A stretch of 64,000 nt of DNA from Streptomyces sp. NBC_00271 (GTDB lineage Bacteria > Actinomycetota > Actinomycetes > Streptomycetales > Streptomycetaceae): positions 9,238,001 to 9,302,000 of the forward strand of contig NZ_CP108070.1 of the NCBI RefSeq assembly GCF_036178845.1. Reading direction: 5' to 3'. The notes beneath the pieces were generated by a model. The model was not told where the DNA came from, ran no database searches, and saw nothing but the letters and a program-made list of their open reading frames with translations. Numbering within the stretch: the stretch's first letter is position 1; each line of letters opens with the position of its first letter. This document shows positions 49,973 to 60,502 of the stretch, one piece after another. The position numbers were made by a program, and so were the translations under genes.

Positions 49973-51034
49973 GTGCAGGCAGTCGTGACCGTCACCCCCG
50001 CCCGGATACCGGAACTGCTGCTCGGTCTCGCGACCGTGCGGCCGGTCTTCCTCTGGGGCGCCCCCGGTATCGGAAAGTCCTCCTTGGTGAGGGAGTTCGC
50101 CGAGTCGCTGGGACTGGAGTGCGTCAGCCTGCTCGGCACCCAGCTCGCCCCCGAGGACCTGATCGGCGTCCCGCAGATCCGCGACGGGCGCTCGGTGTTC
50201 TGCCCGCCGGAGGCGATCGCCCGGGACGAGCCGTACTGCCTCTTCCTGGACGAGCTGAACGCGGCGACGCCGGATGTGCAGAAGGCGTTCTACTCGCTGA
50301 TCCTGGACCGCCGCATCGGCAACTACGAGCTGCCCAAGGGCTCGATCGTGATCGGCGCGGGCAACCGCGCCACCGACAACGCGCTGGCCCGTCCGATCGC
50401 CTCCGCGCTGATCAACCGCCTCACGCACGTGCACCTGGAGGCCTCCTCCAAGGACTGGCTCGGCTGGGCCGCCGGCAACGGCATTCACCCCTGGGTCGTG
50501 GACCACCTCACCGACCGGCCCGACCATCTGTGGTCCAAGCCGCCGAAGACCGAGGAGCCGTTCTCCACGCCGCGCTCCTGGCACATGCTCTCCGACGCGC
50601 TGCACTCCTTCGGGCCGGCCCTCGACGAGCCGACCCTGAAGGTGATCGCGCACGGCACCCTGACCCCCGCGCACGCGGTCGCCTTCTGCGGCTATGTGAA
50701 GATCGTGCGCAGCCGGTTCGGCATCGAGGCGATCGTCAAGGGCGACGCCCGCTGGCCGCACCGCCCCGAGGACCGCGACCTGCTCTACTACCTCGCCGAG
50801 TCCTTCCGCGGCCGGCTCATCAAGGAGCTGCCCGCCAGCAAGGAGCACCTCTCGACGAGCGGACAGCAGACCGCGTACCGCGCCAAGTCGCTGCTCGTGC
50901 AGCTCGCGGAGATCTCCGTGGAGGTCGCGCAGGGCGTCATCGCCCCGGACACCGACGGCAATCCCCTCCTGCCCGCCTGGTTCCTGGTGGAGGCGGCCCG
51001 CGACATGCCCCGGCTGGTCGAGGCGCGGCAGTGA
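49973..51034 (+). CDS. MoxR-type AAA+ ATPase
   Basis: The 353-aa ATPase has Walker A GAPGIGKSS, Walker B CLFLDELNAATPDVQKAFYSLILDRR, sensor 1 VIGAGNR and a late Arg-rich region (SALINRLTHVHLEASS). It should act as a chaperone with the VWA protein encoded directly downstream. Start at GTG 49973 has GAGGA 6 nt upstream; earlier codons encode low-complexity shadow sequence. The stop overlaps the next gene's start by 4 nt (GTGA), so the pair is coupled. Confidence 0.9.
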   Translation: MQAVVTVTPARIPELLLGLATVRPVFLWGAPGIGKSSLVREFAESLGLECVSLLGTQLAPEDLIGVPQIRDGRSVFCPPEAIARDEPYCLFLDELNAATPDVQKAFYSLILDRRIGNYELPKGSIVIGAGNRATDNALARPIASALINRLTHVHLEASSKDWLGWAAGNGIHPWVVDHLTDRPDHLWSKPPKTEEPFSTPRSWHMLSDALHSFGPALDEPTLKVIAHGTLTPAHAVAFCGYVKIVRSRFGIEAIVKGDARWPHRPEDRDLLYYLAESFRGRLIKELPASKEHLSTSGQQTAYRAKSLLVQLAEISVEVAQGVIAPDTDGNPLLPAWFLVEAARDMPRLVEARQ

Positions 51035-52842
51035 GCCGCACCCCGACGAGCCGCGGCAAGGGACAGCCGAAGAAGGACCTGGCGGCGGAGGCCTTCGCGG
51101 AGGGCATGCGGCTGGTGCGGGCCAACCGGGCGCTCGCCGCCATCGGGTTCAGCACCTGCCGCCAGGAGGACTGCCCCGACTCGCCCCGCGACGGTCTCGT
51201 CCGCGTCGACTCCAACGGCGTGCTGCACGTCCACCCCACCCGCCGCGCCGAGCCCGTCGAGTGGGCCTGGGCGGTCGCGCACGCCGTCATCCACCTGGGC
51301 TTCGGCCATGTCCCGGCGGCGCCGAAGACGCGTGAGCAGCCCGACCGTCACGCCCTCGCCGCCCGCTGCGCGGTCGTCAACCGCTTCCTGCTCGGCTTCC
51401 CCATCGGCCTCACCCCCGAGGACCTGCCGCGCACGTACCCCGACGGCGACGAGGAGCAACTCGCCGCCCGCTGGCGGCGCGAGGGCACTCCGGCCCCGTA
51501 CGAGCGCTGCGGTACGGCCGGCGGCGAGCCGGACCAGCTGCTGGTGCCGTGGGACACCTGGAAGGGCGGCCAGGCCCCGGACTGGCAGCTCGAGTTCGCG
51601 CACGCCCTGACCCGCACCGTGGCCACGGCGATGGACATGGCCGGCGGCCGCCGCGGCTCGATGCGCGGCGGGCCCACCCGGCTGCAGCCCTGGGAGCGGG
51701 CGCTGAGCTGGTTCATCTCCTCCTACCCGCTGCTCGGCGGCATCGCGGCCGGCATCACGCTGGTCGCCGACGCCGAACTGGCCCGCGCCCACGACATCTC
51801 CGTCGCCGCCGTGAACGCGGAGGCGGGCGAGATCTACATCAACCCGCTGCGCCAACTGGAGGACGAGGAATGGCGGTTCGTCCTCGCCCACGAGATGCTG
51901 CACGCCGCCCTGCGGCACGGCGACCGCTGCGGCCCCCGCGACCCCTACCTCTTCAACATCGCGGCCGACTACGTCATCAACGGCTGGCTGTGCGAGATGC
52001 AGGTCGGCACGATGCCCGAAGGCCTCCTGTACGACGCGGAGTTGAAGGACCTCTCGGCGGAGGAGGTGTACGACCGGATCGCGAAGGACCTGCGCCGGAT
52101 GCGCCGGCTGTCCACGCTGCGCGGCAAGGGCGCGGGTGACATCCTCGGCGCCCCGCTCGGCTCCCCGCGCGACTACGTGGACCTGGACGAGCTCTACCGG
52201 CGCGGGCTGAGCCACGGCTTGGACCTGCACCAGCAGCTGGAGAGGGGCTATCTGCCGGGCGGTCTGGTCGAGGAGATCCGCGCGCTCGACCATCCACCGC
52301 TGCCCTGGGACGCCCGCCTGGCCCGCTGGTTCGACGAGTTCGTGCCCCGCCCCGAGCCGGTACGGACGTACGCGCGCCCCTCGCGTCGTCAGGCGTCCAC
52401 CCCCGACATCCCGCGCGCGGGACGGTACTTCCCGCCCGAGGAGATCGCCCGCTGCACCTTCGGCGTCGTCCTGGACACCTCCGGCTCCATGGACCGCACG
52501 CTGCTCGGCAAGGCGCTGGGTGCCATCGCCTCGTACGCCGAGGCCCGGGACGTACCGGCCGCTCGGGTGGTGTTCTGCGACGCGGCGCCGCACGACGCGG
52601 GCTATCTTCCGGTCACCGAGATCGCCGGTCGCGTACGAGTGCACGGGCGCGGCGGTACGGTGCTGCAGCCCGGCATCGATCTGCTGCACCGCGCGGACGA
52701 CTTCCCGCCGGGCGCGCCGCTGCTGGTCATCACGGACGGCTGGTGCGACGTGCTGCGGGTGCGGCGCGAGCACGCGTATCTGATTCCGCAGGGCGCGCGG
52801 CTCCCGTTCACGGCGCGGGGACCGGTCTTCCGGGTGCGGTGA
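51031..52842 (+). CDS. VWA-domain metallopeptidase-like protein (DUF2201), MoxR partner
   Basis: The 603-aa protein has an N-terminal domain with a zinc-peptidase-like helix HEMLHAALRHGD (HExxH, about residue 289) and a following NIAADYVINGWL segment, as in DUF2201 putative metallopeptidases, and a C-terminal VWA-like domain with the metal site DTSGSM (about 478) and ITDGWCDVL. With the MoxR-type ATPase it forms a two-gene unit of the MoxR/VWA class, proposed to assist folding or metal insertion. It starts at GTG, overlapping the ATPase stop. A 22-bp tandem repeat follows its stop codon. Confidence 0.88.
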   Translation: MSRTPTSRGKGQPKKDLAAEAFAEGMRLVRANRALAAIGFSTCRQEDCPDSPRDGLVRVDSNGVLHVHPTRRAEPVEWAWAVAHAVIHLGFGHVPAAPKTREQPDRHALAARCAVVNRFLLGFPIGLTPEDLPRTYPDGDEEQLAARWRREGTPAPYERCGTAGGEPDQLLVPWDTWKGGQAPDWQLEFAHALTRTVATAMDMAGGRRGSMRGGPTRLQPWERALSWFISSYPLLGGIAAGITLVADAELARAHDISVAAVNAEAGEIYINPLRQLEDEEWRFVLAHEMLHAALRHGDRCGPRDPYLFNIAADYVINGWLCEMQVGTMPEGLLYDAELKDLSAEEVYDRIAKDLRRMRRLSTLRGKGAGDILGAPLGSPRDYVDLDELYRRGLSHGLDLHQQLERGYLPGGLVEEIRALDHPPLPWDARLARWFDEFVPRPEPVRTYARPSRRQASTPDIPRAGRYFPPEEIARCTFGVVLDTSGSMDRTLLGKALGAIASYAEARDVPAARVVFCDAAPHDAGYLPVTEIAGRVRVHGRGGTVLQPGIDLLHRADDFPPGAPLLVITDGWCDVLRVRREHAYLIPQGARLPFTARGPVFRVR

Positions 52843-52850
52843 ACCGTGAT

Positions 52851-52893
52851 CGCGGTCTCGGTGAGCCGTCTTCGCGGTTCGGTGAGCCGTCAT
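52851..52893. repeat. 22-bp tandem repeats after a stop codon
   Basis: Units CGCGGTCTCGGTGAGCCGTC and CGCGGTTCGGTGAGCCGTC lie at 52851-52872 and 52873-52893. A degenerate partial copy at 52835-52850 includes the stop codon of the VWA gene, and another begins at 52894. Confidence 0.75.
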
Positions 52894-52971
52894 TCTGGGT
52901 GAGTCGCGCGCAGGTGTGATCGGATGGTGCGCACGGACCCCGAAAACGGGACCCCATCGAAGGGAATCATC

Positions 52972-53397
52972 GTGGCAACCACGCGCACCGCGCACACCGT
53001 GTGGGAAGGCAACCTGCTCGAGGGCAGCGGCGTCGTCACCTTCGACTCCTCCGGCATCGGCCAGCAGCCGGTGACGTGGGCGTCGCGGGCGCAGGACGCC
53101 AACGGCAAGACCAGCCCCGAGGAACTGATCGCGGCCGCCCACTCCAGCTGCTTCTCCATGGCGCTGTCGCACGCCCTCGCGGGCGCGGGCACCCCGCCCA
53201 CCAAGCTCGTCACCAACGCCGACGTCACCTTCCAGCCCGGCGAGGGCATCACCGGCATCCACCTGACGGTGGAGGGCACGGTGCCGGGCCTCGACAACGA
53301 CGGCTTCGTCGCGGCGGCCGAGGACGCGAAGAAGAACTGCCCGGTCAGCGCGGCGCTGACCGGCACGACGATCACCCTGACGGCCAAGCTGGCCTGA
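52972..53397 (+). CDS. OsmC/Ohr family peroxiredoxin
   Basis: The 141-aa protein has the OsmC layout: HTVWEGNLLEGSGVV, WASRAQDANGKTSPEELIAAAHSSCFSMALSHAL (first redox Cys) and AEDAKKNCPVSAAL (second redox Cys). These enzymes reduce organic hydroperoxides using paired cysteines. It starts at GTG (VATTRTAHTV) with GAAGGG 7 nt upstream, matching OsmC proteins. Monocistronic. It lies next to a DnaK gene, so both may be stress-induced. Confidence 0.92.
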   Translation: MATTRTAHTVWEGNLLEGSGVVTFDSSGIGQQPVTWASRAQDANGKTSPEELIAAAHSSCFSMALSHALAGAGTPPTKLVTNADVTFQPGEGITGIHLTVEGTVPGLDNDGFVAAAEDAKKNCPVSAALTGTTITLTAKLA

Positions 53398-53461
53398 CGT
53401 CCGGGAGCAGTACGGCGCCGCGGTCCCCGTGCAGGGCCCGCGGCGCTGTCATGTCCGCCCC

Positions 53462-53496
53462 ATTGACAAGAACGCACTCAAGTTTTGTGCTTGAAG
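53462..53496 (+). promoter_or_regulatory. Candidate HspR (HAIR-type) operator over the dnaK promoter
   Basis: ACTCAAG (53476-53482) matches a HAIR half-site exactly. Seven bases upstream is ATTGACA (53462-53468; TTGA core of CTTGAGT, and a -35-like TTGACA). Seven bases downstream is CTTGAAG (53490-53496). Three half-sites thus occur at 14-bp steps, 32 nt upstream of the dnaK start. Confidence 0.55.
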
Positions 53497-53527
53497 GTGG
53501 GCATCGCCCTGGCGGAAGGGGACGGAC

Positions 53528-55396
<1,869 letters not shown>

Positions 55397-55409
55397 GGAC
55401 CCTCGAGGT

Positions 55410-55432
55410 GAGGGGCTCTCGGAGAGCCCCTC
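55410..55432 (+). terminator. Terminator hairpin after dnaK
   Basis: GAGGGGCTCTC (55410-55420) and GAGAGCCCCTC (55422-55432) form a perfect 11-bp inverted repeat with one central base. The gap holds a repeated CCCCTCCCTGG and separates dnaK from the convergent Xre gene. Confidence 0.75.
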
Positions 55433-55472
55433 CCTGGAAACTCCTCGCCAAGAACCCCTCCCTGGGAACTTC

Positions 55473-56339
55473 TCAGTAGGAGTCCCGGATCTCCCGCAGG
55501 ATCTCCTTGGTACGGGGCACGGAGGCGGCGTGGGCGGACATGTGGTCCAGCACTTCCAGGTGCGTGGCCACCTCGGCGCGCGAGTCGAGGTAGATGGCAC
55601 CGGTCAGGTACTCGCTGTAGACCATGTCGGGCAGTTCCGGCTCCGCGAAGCGGAACAGCGCGAAGGAGGTGTACGTCCCCGGATGCGGGCCGCTCGCGTA
55701 CTCGGCTACTTGGACGGAGATGTCGTCGCTCTCCATCTCCCGCAGCAGCCGGTCGATCTGGTCCCGCATGACCTCGCCCCGGATGCTCACCGGACGCCGC
55801 AGGGCGGTCTCGTCCATGATCACCCAGAGGTGGGGCCGGTGCTCGCGCCCCAGCAGCAGCTGCTGCCGCGTCATGCGCAGCGTCACATGCCGCTCGATGG
55901 CCTCGGGCCCCGTCTGGCCCACCGTGCCCGCCTCCAGCACGGCGCGGGCGTAGTCCTCGGTCTGCAGCAGCCCGGGCACGAAGTGCGGCTCGTACGAGCG
56001 GATCAGACGGGCGGCGCCCTCCAGGCTGACGTGCATGCTGAACCAGTCCGGCAGCACATCGTGGAACCGCTGCCACCAGCCCGGCTGGTTCGCCTCCTCG
56101 GCGAGCGCGACGAAGGCGGCCACCTCGTCGTCGGCCACGCCGTACGTCGTCAGCAGCACCTGGAGGTACGGGATCTTGAGGGCGACCTCGGCCATCTCCA
56201 TCCGCCGCACCGTCGCCGGGGCGACACGCAGGACACGCGCGGCCTCTTCCCGCCTCAGCCCGGTGGCCTCCCGCAATTCCTGCAGCCGCCGCCCGAGCAC
56301 CACTTGCCCCACGGTGGGCGCAGCCCGCCGCTCACTCAC
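55473..56339 (-). CDS. Xre family regulator with DUF5753 (Scr1-type) domain
   Basis: The 288-aa protein starts with a helix-turn-helix (about 10-65; LGRRLQELREATGLRREEAARVLRVAPATVRRMEM) and continues with the DUF5753 region (about 100-285; SYEPHFVPGLLQTEDYARAVL, TLRMTRQQLLLGR, MDETALRRPV, YSEYLTGAIYLD). Such genes are abundant in Streptomyces and usually pair with a DUF397 gene; here none is adjacent. They are implicated in antibiotic and development control. Starts at GTG with GGAGG 7 nt upstream. Confidence 0.92.
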   Translation of the reverse strand: MSERRAAPTVGQVVLGRRLQELREATGLRREEAARVLRVAPATVRRMEMAEVALKIPYLQVLLTTYGVADDEVAAFVALAEEANQPGWWQRFHDVLPDWFSMHVSLEGAARLIRSYEPHFVPGLLQTEDYARAVLEAGTVGQTGPEAIERHVTLRMTRQQLLLGREHRPHLWVIMDETALRRPVSIRGEVMRDQIDRLLREMESDDISVQVAEYASGPHPGTYTSFALFRFAEPELPDMVYSEYLTGAIYLDSRAEVATHLEVLDHMSAHAASVPRTKEILREIRDSY

Positions 56340-56394
56340 GCCACGCCCTCCCCAAGCGCCGAAGCCCCCACTCAAACGGATCAGCGACGCTCCG

Positions 56395-57246
56395 TCAAGA
56401 CACCAGTGACTGAAGGTATTTGACCGTCGCAGGATCCGCGGGCAGAAACGTCTCGATGGCCAGCTCGGCGACGGTGACGTCCATCGGGGTGTTGAAAGTG
56501 GAGATGGAGGAGATGAAGGACAGCACGCGCCCGCCGTGCTCGATCTGCAGGGGGAGCGCGAAATAGGGAACGGTCTCGACGCCGCCGTCCACATCCCCTT
56601 CCCCTGCCCCTTCCTGTTCCTGCTCCGGTACCGGGTAGGCCGCCACCTCCTCGTAGAGCGCGCGCAGTGGCTCGGAGCGGTCCAGGGCGATCTGCCGTTC
56701 CATCTGCGCGAGCAGGTGGTCGCGCCACTCGCGGTGGTTGCGGATCCGCGGCGCCAGGCCCTCAGGGTGGAGGGTCAGCCGCATCGCGTTCAGCGGCGGC
56801 GTGAGCAGCGACTCGCAGACGCCCTCCAGGAGCATGGCGATGCCACGGTTGGCGGCGAGCACGGTGTACGTGGCGTCGACCACCAGCGCCGGGTAGGGCT
56901 CGTAGCCCTGGATCAGCCGCTCCATGCCCTGGCGCAGGGCGTCCATCGAGGGGTCGTCGAGGGGGGTCTCCGGGTAGTGGGGCGCGTAGCCGGCGGCCAG
57001 CAGCAGCGCGTTGCGTTCCCGTACGGGGACGTCGAGGTGTTCGGCCAGCCGCAGCACCATCTCCTCGCTCGGGCGGGAGCGGCCGGTCTCGATGAAGCTG
57101 ATGTGGCGGGCCGAGGAGTCGGCCCGCAGTGCCAGTTCCAGCTGGCTGACCCGGCGCTGCTCCCGCCAGCCGCGCAGCAGCGGGCCGACGCCCTTGCCGA
57201 CGGGGTGGGTTGAGGGTCTGGTCGGACCGGACGCGACGATGGACAT
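56395..57246 (-). CDS. Xre-type regulator with MmyB-like ligand-binding domain
   Basis: The 283-aa protein has a helix-turn-helix (about 20-75; VGPLLRGWREQRRVSQLELALRADSSARHISFIETGRSRPS cut here) and a PAS-like C-terminal domain (about 100-280) starting GYEPYPALVVDATYTVLAANRGIAMLL, the MmyB-like MLTR ligand-binding fold, proposed to bind fatty acids. Regulators of this kind control adjacent oxidoreductases in other genomes; here only the pterin dehydratase is divergent. TACGGT lies 6 nt before the ATG, so the mRNA is probably leaderless. A Glu-rich insert (EQEQEGAGEGD) is present. Confidence 0.88.
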   Translation of the reverse strand: MSIVASGPTRPSTHPVGKGVGPLLRGWREQRRVSQLELALRADSSARHISFIETGRSRPSEEMVLRLAEHLDVPVRERNALLLAAGYAPHYPETPLDDPSMDALRQGMERLIQGYEPYPALVVDATYTVLAANRGIAMLLEGVCESLLTPPLNAMRLTLHPEGLAPRIRNHREWRDHLLAQMERQIALDRSEPLRALYEEVAAYPVPEQEQEGAGEGDVDGGVETVPYFALPLQIEHGGRVLSFISSISTFNTPMDVTVAELAIETFLPADPATVKYLQSLVS

Positions 57247-57291
57247 ACGCCGACCGTAACCGAGGAAGACCGTGGGTGGAGCGTGGGTGCC

Positions 57292-57362
57292 CTCGAACGC
57301 CGGACGGCCCGGGTTTCCAGGGGCGCGGGAAGCTGCGCGACCGGCCCCCACACACCCGCAGT
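57292..57362 (-). repeat. Dispersed intergenic repeat, copy C (degenerate)
   Basis: CTCGAACGCCGGACGG..., AGGGGCGCGGGAAGCTGCGCG and CCCCCACACACCCGCAG follow the order of copy A (29581) with more changes and a missing middle portion. Confidence 0.7.
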
Positions 57363-57469
57363 CGAAGACGGGGCGCCGGAGAGCCCTGGTCGAGGGACTG
57401 TGGCAGGCTGAGAAACAGCCCTCACCACACCCCACCGCATCCCCACCGCACGAAGAACGGAGCGAGATC

Positions 57470-57775
57470 ATGCCCGTCGAACCCCTGTCGCAGAAGGAGA
57501 TCGAGGATCAGCTCGCGGAGCTGCCCGGCTGGTCCCTGGACGGCGACCACCTCGCCCGCTCCTACCGCCTCCCCTCCCACTTCGCCGCGACCGCGATGGT
57601 CGTACACGTCGCCCAGGTACAGGAGGAGCTCGACCACCACTCCGACCTCACCCTCGGCTACAACACGATCTCCCTCACCGTGAACACCCACAGCGTCGGC
57701 GGCGCCGTCACCGAGCTCGACCTCAAGCTCGCCCGCAGGGTGGAGGCACTCGCTCCGGGACATGGCGCACACTGA
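57470..57775 (+). CDS. Pterin-4-alpha-carbinolamine dehydratase
   Basis: The 101-aa protein fits the family: LSQKEIEDQLAELPGWSLDGDHLARSYRL, then MVVHVAQVQEELDHHSDLTLGYNTISLTVNTHSVGGAVTELDLKLARRV. The catalytic His pair lies in LDHHSDL and the later His in THSVGG. It dehydrates 4a-hydroxytetrahydropterin in cofactor recycling, or serves in pterin or molybdopterin metabolism. GGAG lies 7 nt before the ATG. The methyltransferase gene starts 5 bp after its stop. Confidence 0.92.
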   Translation: MPVEPLSQKEIEDQLAELPGWSLDGDHLARSYRLPSHFAATAMVVHVAQVQEELDHHSDLTLGYNTISLTVNTHSVGGAVTELDLKLARRVEALAPGHGAH

Positions 57776-57780
57776 TTCAC

Positions 57781-58539
57781 ATGCTGGACTACGACAAGGA
57801 AGCCGACGCATACGACGCCAGCAGGGGCGGTGAGCCCAGAGCGGCCGCTGCCGCGGACGCCGTACTCGGCCTCGTCCCCGACGACATACAGGCCCTGCTC
57901 GACGTCGCCTGCGGCACCGGAATCGTCACGCGCCGCCTCGCCGCCGCCCGCCCGACGCTCCGGGTGACGGGCGCGGACGCCGCGCAGGGCATGGCCCGGA
58001 TGGCGGCGGCACGGCTCCCGGGCGCGGTGATCCGCGCCGACAGCCGCCGACTGCCCTTCCCCGACGCCTCGTTCGACGCCGTCACCAGCGTCTGGCTGCT
58101 CCATCTGGTCGACGGCGCCGAGGACGTCCGCGCCATCGTCGCCGAGTGCGCGCGGGTCCTGCGCCCGGGCGGGGTGTACGTCACCACCGTGGACAAGGCC
58201 GCCGCGCACGACGTGGGCAGCGACATCGACGCCGTACTCGCCTCCCGCCCGCGCCGCCCCGCCCAGGACCGCCCCGAGGACGTCGAGGCGTACGCCGTCG
58301 AGCACGGCCTCACCCCGGCCGGCGGGGCCCGTTTCCGGGGCCACGGCCAGGGCCGCAGCCCGCGCAGCACCGTGGCGGACCTGCGCCGCGGCTGGTTCAC
58401 CCGGATCGCCCCGGACGACCCGCTGGCCGAGCGTTTCGTCACGCTGCTCGAGGCGCTGCCCGATCAGGAAGTCCCGCGCCCCGACCCGCGGTTCGCGCTC
58501 CGCGCGTTCAGAAAGATCCCCGCCGCGCGAACTCCATGA
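57781..58539 (+). CDS. Class I SAM-dependent methyltransferase
   Basis: The 252-aa protein has LLDVACGTGIVTRRLAAARP (motif I, about 39-58), VTGADAAQGMARMAAARLP, IRADSRRLPFPDASFDAVTSVWLLHLV (motifs III-IV) and CARVLRPGGVYVTTVD (motif V), UbiE-like. The substrate is unknown. It follows the pterin gene by 5 bp and is probably co-transcribed, though no ribosome site is clear. Its 3' end overlaps the convergent DUF1579 gene by 32 bp. Confidence 0.88.
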   Translation: MLDYDKEADAYDASRGGEPRAAAAADAVLGLVPDDIQALLDVACGTGIVTRRLAAARPTLRVTGADAAQGMARMAAARLPGAVIRADSRRLPFPDASFDAVTSVWLLHLVDGAEDVRAIVAECARVLRPGGVYVTTVDKAAAHDVGSDIDAVLASRPRRPAQDRPEDVEAYAVEHGLTPAGGARFRGHGQGRSPRSTVADLRRGWFTRIAPDDPLAERFVTLLEALPDQEVPRPDPRFALRAFRKIPAARTP

Positions 58540-58978
58540 CCCAGTTGATCACCCACGTCTTCTCCCCGTCCACGGAGAAGCCCTGCTCCCAGCGGGCCGT
58601 GGTCGGGGAGATCCCCGACCACACGAACCGCACCCGCACGTCCTTCCCGTCGTGCGTGTCGTCGCCGTGGAACTCACCGCGCCCGTCGGGCCCGAACCGC
58701 CCCACCACCGGCGGAAACAGCTTCCCGCTGCGGCTCGACGACCAGTTCAGCGACCACACCCGCGCCGCGGGGTCGAAGAGCCGCAGGGTGAGCCCCTGCC
58801 AGCCCTGACCGGGCACCGTCATCTCGTCGATGTTCGCGGCCCCGTCGAACAGGCTCCAGCAGCGGTTCGTGGCACCGAACTCCTCCCAGCCGCTGTCGGG
58901 GTCGAGGAAGTCGGTCAGACGCCTGTGGCGGACGTCCCACTCGCCGTGGAAGAAGTCGAAGTCGTGCGGGCTGCTCAT
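58508..58978 (-). CDS. DUF1579-like small protein
   Basis: The 156-aa protein begins SPHDFDFFHGEWDVRHRRLTDFL and continues WSLFDGAANIDEMTVPGQGWQGLTLRLFDPAARVWSLNWSSS, the HGxWxV/beta-barrel pattern of DUF1579 proteins. These resemble lipocalin-like barrels and may bind a small ligand. GGAG lies 7 nt before the ATG. It overlaps the upstream gene by ATGA (4 nt), so both form an operon divergent from the WYL regulator. Confidence 0.82.
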   Translation of the reverse strand: MSSPHDFDFFHGEWDVRHRRLTDFLDPDSGWEEFGATNRCWSLFDGAANIDEMTVPGQGWQGLTLRLFDPAARVWSLNWSSSRSGKLFPPVVGRFGPDGRGEFHGDDTHDGKDVRVRFVWSGISPTTARWEQGFSVDGEKTWVINWVMEFARRGSF

Positions 58979-59517
58979 GAGCGGTCTCCAGTCGTGCCCT
59001 CGGGGAGGGAGTCGGCAAGGTAGGCGTCCAGGTCGGGGGCGTCGGGCACGAGCATGTGCCGCACCCAGGCGTCGCGTTCGTGCAGGATCGGCGGCAGCTC
59101 CCAGACGCAGCCGATCCAGGGGAGGTCGGGTGTGATGAAGTGCGTGGGGTCCCGGTCCGGGCAGCCCAGGACCGGCTGGCCCGCCGACGCGCCGCGGAAG
59201 TGCAGGACGTTGTCCCACACCCAGCTGTACGCGTTGAGGTAGGCGCCGTCGTCGCCGCCCCGGTGCAGTACGACGAAGGTCGCGGGCGGTGTGCCGTCGG
59301 GCTGCGGCAGCAGCTTCGGCAGCATCGCGTACGCCGCCGCCTCGACGTCGGGCGCGATACCGGCCGGGTCCGCGGTGACGTGGTAGCGCTTGATCCGACG
59401 CCCCGCCACCTCGATGGGCGGCGGCACGGTCAGCAGTTTCTCCCTGAAGTCCGAGGAGTTCGGTTCGTTCCGTTCGTTCGGGGAGTGCGAGGAGTTCGGC
59501 AAGGTCGTGGAAGCCAT
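58975..59517 (-). CDS. Conserved-looking hypothetical protein
   Basis: The 180-aa protein is not recognised. A short Ser/Asn-rich, acidic N-terminus (NSSHSPNERNEPNSSDF) is followed by a compact domain: IEVAGRRIKRYHVTADPAGIAPDVEAAAYAMLPKL, ATFVVLHRGGDDGAYLNAYSWVW, CPDRDPTHFITPDLPWIGCVWELPPILHERDAWVRHML. Two Cys and many Trp residues suggest a folded enzyme or binding protein. Start at 59517; an in-frame ATG 9 nt upstream is possible. It is coupled to the DUF1579 gene, and its promoter overlaps the WYL operator. Confidence 0.75.
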   Translation of the reverse strand: MASTTLPNSSHSPNERNEPNSSDFREKLLTVPPPIEVAGRRIKRYHVTADPAGIAPDVEAAAYAMLPKLLPQPDGTPPATFVVLHRGGDDGAYLNAYSWVWDNVLHFRGASAGQPVLGCPDRDPTHFITPDLPWIGCVWELPPILHERDAWVRHMLVPDAPDLDAYLADSLPEGTTGDRS

Positions 59518-59536
59518 GACGCGCACGCTAGGCCGA

Positions 59537-59563
59537 CTTCACTGACATCCTGTGTCAGTGAAG
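59537..59563. promoter_or_regulatory. Perfect 11-bp inverted repeat over the WYL regulator start
   Basis: CTTCACTGACA (59537-59547) and TGTCAGTGAAG (59553-59563) are exact reverse complements with a 5-nt spacer TCCTG. The repeat covers the GTG start of the regulator and lies 20 bp from the divergent start, so one protein bound here would control both. Confidence 0.75.
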
Positions 59564-60502
59564 TCCAGTCGGCTCGTCTCGATCCTCCTGCTGCTCCAGA
59601 CCCGCGGCCGGATGACCGCCGCCGACCTCGCCGAGCAACTCGACGTCTCGGTGCGCACGGTCTACCGGGACGTCGAGGCTCTGAGCGCGGCGGGCGTCCC
59701 GCTGTACGGCGACGCGGGGCACGCCGGCGGCTACCGCCTCCTCGACGGCTACCGCACCCGTCTCACCGGCCTCACGGAGGGGGAGGCCGAGGCCCTCTTC
59801 CTGGCCGGCGTCCCCGGCCCCGCCGCCGAGCTGGGCCTCGGCCCGGTCCTGGCCGCCGCCCAGCTGAAGGTGCGCGCCGCCCTCCCGCGCGAGCTGCGCA
59901 CGCACGCCGACCGGATCAGCGGCCGCTTCCACCTGGACGCCCCCGGCTGGTACGCGGACGCCGACGACACCCCGTACCTCCCCGCCGTCGCCGACGCCGT
60001 CTGGAACGCGCGGGTGCTGCACGTCCTGTACCGCCGCTGGCGCGAGCCCACGGAGGTGCGGCGCCGCCTGGAGCCGTACGGCCTGGTCCTGAAGGCGGGC
60101 CGCTGGTACGTCGTCGCGGGCCCCGGTCCGCGCACGTTCCGCGTCGACCAGATTCTCGAACTCACCCTGACAGAAGAGGAGTTCAGCCGCCCCGAGAGGT
60201 TCGACCTGGCCGCGTACTGGACGGCGTACCAACAGGAGTTCCACGACCGGCTGCACCGCGCCGAGGCCGTGATCCGGATCGCGCCGGGAACCGTTCTCAC
60301 CGGCCCGGCGGCCCGGGCTGTCGAGGTCAACGGCCACACAGATGGAGACGGTTGGACGCGCGCCACCGTCCCCATCGAATCCATCGACCAGGCCCACGAC
60401 GCATTCCTCGGACTGGGTGCGGCGATCGAGGTGCTGGAGCCCGCCGAACTGCGGGAGCGCATCGCGCGCACGGTGACGGCACTGGCCCGCCTGTACGCGT
60501 AG
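59552..60502 (+). CDS. WYL-domain transcriptional regulator (YafY/DeoR-type)
   Basis: The 316-aa protein has an HTH_11-type winged helix at the N-terminus (SSRLVSILLLLQTRGRMTAADLAEQLDVSVRTVYRDVEALSAAGVPLYG) and a WYL domain (about 135-215: VLYRRWREPTEVRRRLEPYGLVLKAGRWYVVAG). The usual W-Y-L is partly conserved as RWY-VV. It probably senses a small ligand or nucleic acid. Start is GTG 59552 or 59558; the first lies inside the palindrome, with no ribosome site, so the mRNA is probably leaderless. It likely controls the divergent DUF1579 operon and itself. Confidence 0.9.
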   Translation: MSVKSSRLVSILLLLQTRGRMTAADLAEQLDVSVRTVYRDVEALSAAGVPLYGDAGHAGGYRLLDGYRTRLTGLTEGEAEALFLAGVPGPAAELGLGPVLAAAQLKVRAALPRELRTHADRISGRFHLDAPGWYADADDTPYLPAVADAVWNARVLHVLYRRWREPTEVRRRLEPYGLVLKAGRWYVVAGPGPRTFRVDQILELTLTEEEFSRPERFDLAAYWTAYQQEFHDRLHRAEAVIRIAPGTVLTGPAARAVEVNGHTDGDGWTRATVPIESIDQAHDAFLGLGAAIEVLEPAELRERIARTVTALARLYA

